From positions 1 to 48,322 of the forward strand of contig CACBRD010000005.1 of the NCBI GenBank assembly GCA_902541515.1: a stretch of DNA of 48,322 bases, in the 5' to 3' direction. The first letter of the stretch is position 1, and every line of letters starts with the position of its first letter. Of the stretch, positions 47,325 to 48,322 are shown piece after piece. Origin of the DNA: an uncultured Pelagibacteraceae bacterium. Its GTDB lineage: Bacteria > Pseudomonadota > Alphaproteobacteria > Pelagibacterales > Pelagibacteraceae. The translations under genes were made by a program, and so were the position numbers. Under the pieces are notes generated by a model that was not told the DNA's origin, ran no database searches, and was given only the letters and a program-made list of their open reading frames with translations.

Positions 47325-48249
47325 AATATTGTTATCTGCTCCACGAGGATTTTGTGCCGGTGTTGAACGGGCAATTGAAATTGTTGAAAAATCAATTCAA
47401 AAGTATGGTTCTCCAGTTTACGTTAGACATGAAATAGTACACAATAAATTTGTTGTTGATGACCTAAGGAATAAAGGTGCAATATTTGTGGAAGAGCTTG
47501 AGGAAATTGAAGACAAAACAAGACCAGTTATTTTTTCTGCACACGGTGTTCCAAAAAAAATTCCACAAGATGCAAAAAACTATAATATGACTTATGTTGA
47601 TGCAACATGTCCCTTGGTTTCTAAAGTTCACAGAGAAGCTGAAAATCTTCATAAGTCTGGATACCATTTAATCTTAATAGGACATGAAAATCATCCGGAA
47701 GTAATTGGAACAATGGGGCAACTGCCTAAAGGGTCTATCGATCTTATCCAAAATGAGGACGAAGCCAATAATTATGATCCAAAAAATTTTGAAAAAATTG
47801 CCTATGTTACCCAAACAACACTATCAGTAGATGATACAAAAGAAATAATATCAATACTTAAGGAAAAATTTTCAAATATTAGAGAGCCTGCGAAAGAAGA
47901 TATTTGTTACGCGACAACTAATAGACAAATGGCTGTTAAAAACATTGCAAAAAAGTGTGATATATTTTTTGTTATTGGTAGTCGAAATTCATCTAACTCA
48001 GTAAGACTTGTCGAAGTTGCTAAAAAATCAGGGTGTGAAAACTCAATACTGATCCACTCACAAAGTGAAATTCCATTCAACTTAATTGAAAATTCAAATA
48101 TAATCGGAATTTCATCTGGTGCGTCTGCCCCTGAAATACTTGTTGAAAATTTCATTAAAGAATTGAAAAATAAATTTACAGTCACTATAGAAGAAGTGGA
48201 AATTATAAAAGAAAACGTTGTTTTTCGTGTTCCGAAAAAATTAAATTAA
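47305..48249 (+). CDS. ispH: 4-hydroxy-3-methylbut-2-enyl diphosphate reductase
   Basis: Last step of the MEP pathway, giving IPP and DMAPP; 4Fe-4S enzyme. 314 aa. The three cluster Cys appear in APRGFCAGVERAIEIV, VDATCPLVSKVH and EDICYATTNRQ; other motifs are RHEIVHNKFVVDDL, FSAHGVPKK, GHENHPEVIGTMGQ, GSRNSSNSVRLVEVA and GISSGASAPEILV. Starts inside blh and abuts thrB, so it is joined to both the retinal genes and an ispH-thrB alphaproteobacterial block. Confidence 0.97.
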   Translation: MKNKELKILLSAPRGFCAGVERAIEIVEKSIQKYGSPVYVRHEIVHNKFVVDDLRNKGAIFVEELEEIEDKTRPVIFSAHGVPKKIPQDAKNYNMTYVDATCPLVSKVHREAENLHKSGYHLILIGHENHPEVIGTMGQLPKGSIDLIQNEDEANNYDPKNFEKIAYVTQTTLSVDDTKEIISILKEKFSNIREPAKEDICYATTNRQMAVKNIAKKCDIFFVIGSRNSSNSVRLVEVAKKSGCENSILIHSQSEIPFNLIENSNIIGISSGASAPEILVENFIKELKNKFTVTIEEVEIIKENVVFRVPKKLN

Positions 48250-48322
48250 ATGGCTGTTTACACCAAGATAAATAAGAAAGATATTTCGTATATTAATAAA
48301 AAATTTGAAAATCAAAAATTTT
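48250..48322 (+). CDS. thrB: Homoserine kinase, N-terminal fragment cut by window end
   Basis: Only 24 residues are present, beginning MAVYTKINKKDISYINKKF directly after the ispH stop. MAVYT followed by a helix is the N terminus of alphaproteobacterial ThrB (choline-kinase-fold homoserine kinase), and ispH-thrB is a known neighbour pair. The fragment is short, so the call rests on this and synteny. Confidence 0.7.
   Translation, partial: MAVYTKINKKDISYINKKFENQKF

Overview
The window is a compact, strongly AT-rich stretch of bacterial chromosome. Gene content, protein sequences and gene order all point to a marine SAR11 (Pelagibacterales) alphaproteobacterium. The evidence is Lys/Asn/Ile-rich proteins, almost no intergenic DNA, many 1-23 bp gene overlaps, divergent start codons 0-21 bp apart, and alphaproteobacterial neighbourhoods (mutY-dciA-dsbA-smc; F0 genes apart from F1; petABC; ispH-thrB; a CcrM-type methylase). 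A complete beta-carotene cleavage (retinal) branch is also present, as expected for a proteorhodopsin-bearing surface-ocean cell. Species-level identity is inference. No mobile element, CRISPR array, rRNA or prophage was seen, and no gene-free stretch exceeds about 120 bp.

Layout: (1) 1-7.9 kb: 5'-truncated carB with an apparent -1 frameshift, a small orphan membrane protein, a 2OG-Fe(II) oxygenase next to an ELM1-like protein, trxB, an ADP-ribosylglycohydrolase-like protein, and aspC. (2) 8-15.5 kb: uvrB, a FolM-like SDR, a secreted hydrolase, folB, uvrC and pgsA as an overlapping chain, then ilvE convergent. (3) 15.6-24.2 kb: a MarR/OmpR-type regulator/histidine kinase cluster, ubiK, lgt, a MidA-like methyltransferase, pgeF with no standard start codon, prs, rplY, pth, ychF. 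(4) 24.2-32.5 kb: petABC (minus), trmL-hemF-greA (plus), then minus-strand cca with tRNA-Gln immediately upstream, ispE and a TPR protein. (5) 32.5-40.6 kb: a divergent uracil-DNA glycosylase, rnhB, ccrM, a flavin monooxygenase, mutY, dciA, a DsbA-like protein and a short hinge-less SMC. (6) 40.6-48.3 kb: F0 ATP synthase genes (atpI, a, c, b', b), then crtI-crtB-crtY-blh running into ispH and the start of thrB.

Functional links: bc1 complex plus F0 plus ubiquinone-related genes (ubiK, possibly the flavin monooxygenase and the MidA-like protein) cover respiratory energy conversion. ispE and ispH supply isoprenoid precursors, and crtIBY-blh turns GGPP into retinal, although no crtE lies in the window. 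uvrB, uvrC, mutY and a UDG-like protein cover DNA repair; ccrM, smc and dciA cover chromosome biology.

The most interesting observations are: a carB reading frame that needs a -1 shift exactly at A_AAA_AAG, the dnaX-type slippery heptamer; an SMC of only 798 aa without a recognisable hinge; a pgeF gene with no ATG/GTG/TTG start; tRNA-Gln with encoded CCA three bases before the CCA-adding enzyme gene; paired GANTC sites before ccrM together with a parS-like dyad; and a UDG family protein lacking its usual motif histidine. I did not find a convincing new multi-gene system such as a defence island.
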